6,015 bases of DNA from Micrococcales bacterium (GTDB lineage Bacteria; Actinomycetota; Actinomycetes; S36-B12; UBA10799), in NCBI GenBank assembly GCA_023252115.1, contig JAHEXM010000044.1, positions 3,431 to 9,445 of the forward strand, read 5' to 3'. Both the position numbers and the translations under genes were made by a program. This document shows positions 5,507 through 6,015 of the stretch, piece after piece (the stretch's first letter is position 1; the number at the start of each line of letters is the position of its first letter). Below the pieces are notes generated by a model, which saw only the letters and a program-made list of their open reading frames with translations, had not been told where the DNA came from and made no database searches.

Positions 5507-6015
5507 TCATGGCAATGGTATGGACTGACCGTAGTTGAAAACGTTGTCCGGGTCGTACTTTGCCTTCACTTGGCTCAGTCTTGACAGGTTCGATCCGTAA
5601 TACGCCTGTTGCCAATTGGGTTGATTCCTATTCGGAAAAGAGACGTAAGCCTGGTTGAGCACATGGGGCTGCATTGCCGCATAAAAACTGTCCAGCCACT
5701 CATTGCCCTGTTGTATTAGATCTGGCGGATCAGAGTCGCCCCACGCTGTTTCAAACTTGAGCATCATGCTGGCGTTTCGATGAGGATATGCAGTGGCGTC
5801 GACCGGAACGTCATTGATCGCGCCGCCCTGTACGAACAGACCCCACGTCGAATCTGGTGGTGACGAGCTGCCGGGCCAACGCGCTAGCCAATCGTCCATC
5901 ACGGCCAAACCGTCGGCGGGAATCTTGCTCTCGACATAAGCCGAATACACCGAGAAAAGATTGTTCGGCGTGGCATCGGTGAGGTACTGGTGTGCCGTCC
6001 AAAAATCAAGATTCC
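5507..6015 (-). CDS. FAD-linked oxidase with berberine-bridge (BBE) domain, C-terminal 168 residues (5' end outside window)
   Basis: Family members carry FAD and oxidise alcohols, sugars or alkaloid-like secondary metabolites with O2. The frame is open from the right edge (6013) to a TGA at 5509-5507, so the GTG at 5950 is internal, not the start. Visible family marks, numbered from the edge: AYPHRN (75-80), the usual substrate-domain PHR segment; AYVSFPN (122-128), where relatives often have a VNYxD-like motif; WQQAYYGSNLSRL (134-146); and the terminal VKAKYDPDNVFNYGQSIP (149-166), which is nearly diagnostic of the BBE domain. The N-terminal FAD-binding PCMH domain, with its flavin-linking His/Cys and any signal peptide, is outside the window, so localisation and flavin attachment are unknown. 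The gene converges on the DUF1275 gene. Family call is firm; substrate unknown. Confidence 0.
   Translation of the reverse strand, partial: NLDFWTAHQYLTDATPNNLFSVYSAYVESKIPADGLAVMDDWLARWPGSSSPPDSTWGLFVQGGAINDVPVDATAYPHRNASMMLKFETAWGDSDPPDLIQQGNEWLDSFYAAMQPHVLNQAYVSFPNRNQPNWQQAYYGSNLSRLSQVKAKYDPDNVFNYGQSIPLP

Overview
This 6 kb window looks like bacterial chromosomal DNA of moderately high GC, probably from an actinobacterium. Support comes from frequent GTG starts, an exported protein with an Ala-rich signal peptide, an AGGAGG ribosome site, and a type C Dyp-type peroxidase. GC is in the high fifties by eye (not computed). The taxon is an inference; no rRNA or other marker is present. There is no IS element, CRISPR array, tRNA or rRNA.

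Left part (1-1220, minus strand): a two-gene unit. A 180-residue protein of unknown function (678-1220) comes first. Seven bases after its stop begins a Dyp-type haem peroxidase that runs off the left edge (670 to 1). That peroxidase gene starts with GTG and is complete at its 5' end.

A 317-base divergent intergenic region (1221-1537) holds a candidate promoter for the peroxidase pair and several small palindromes.

Middle part (1538-4941, plus strand): four genes in one direction. They are an exported, Trp-rich acidic protein of unknown function, an ABC-2 type exporter (ATPase and 6-TM permease overlapping by four bases), and a YoaK/DUF1275 membrane protein with its own strong ribosome site. 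The ATPase and permease clearly form one transporter. Whether the flanking genes share its operon or function is not shown.

Right part: a 565-base gap (4942-5506) between convergent genes. It has no convincing gene but is rich in small inverted repeats. It is followed by the C-terminal 168 residues of a berberine-bridge-type FAD-linked oxidase on the minus strand, whose gene begins beyond the right edge.

I see no clearly new multi-gene system. The most notable items are the peroxidase with a changed GXXDG motif paired with an uncharacterised companion, the unassigned Trp-rich exported protein beside an exporter, and the BBE oxidase with a changed C-terminal NYxD-type motif.
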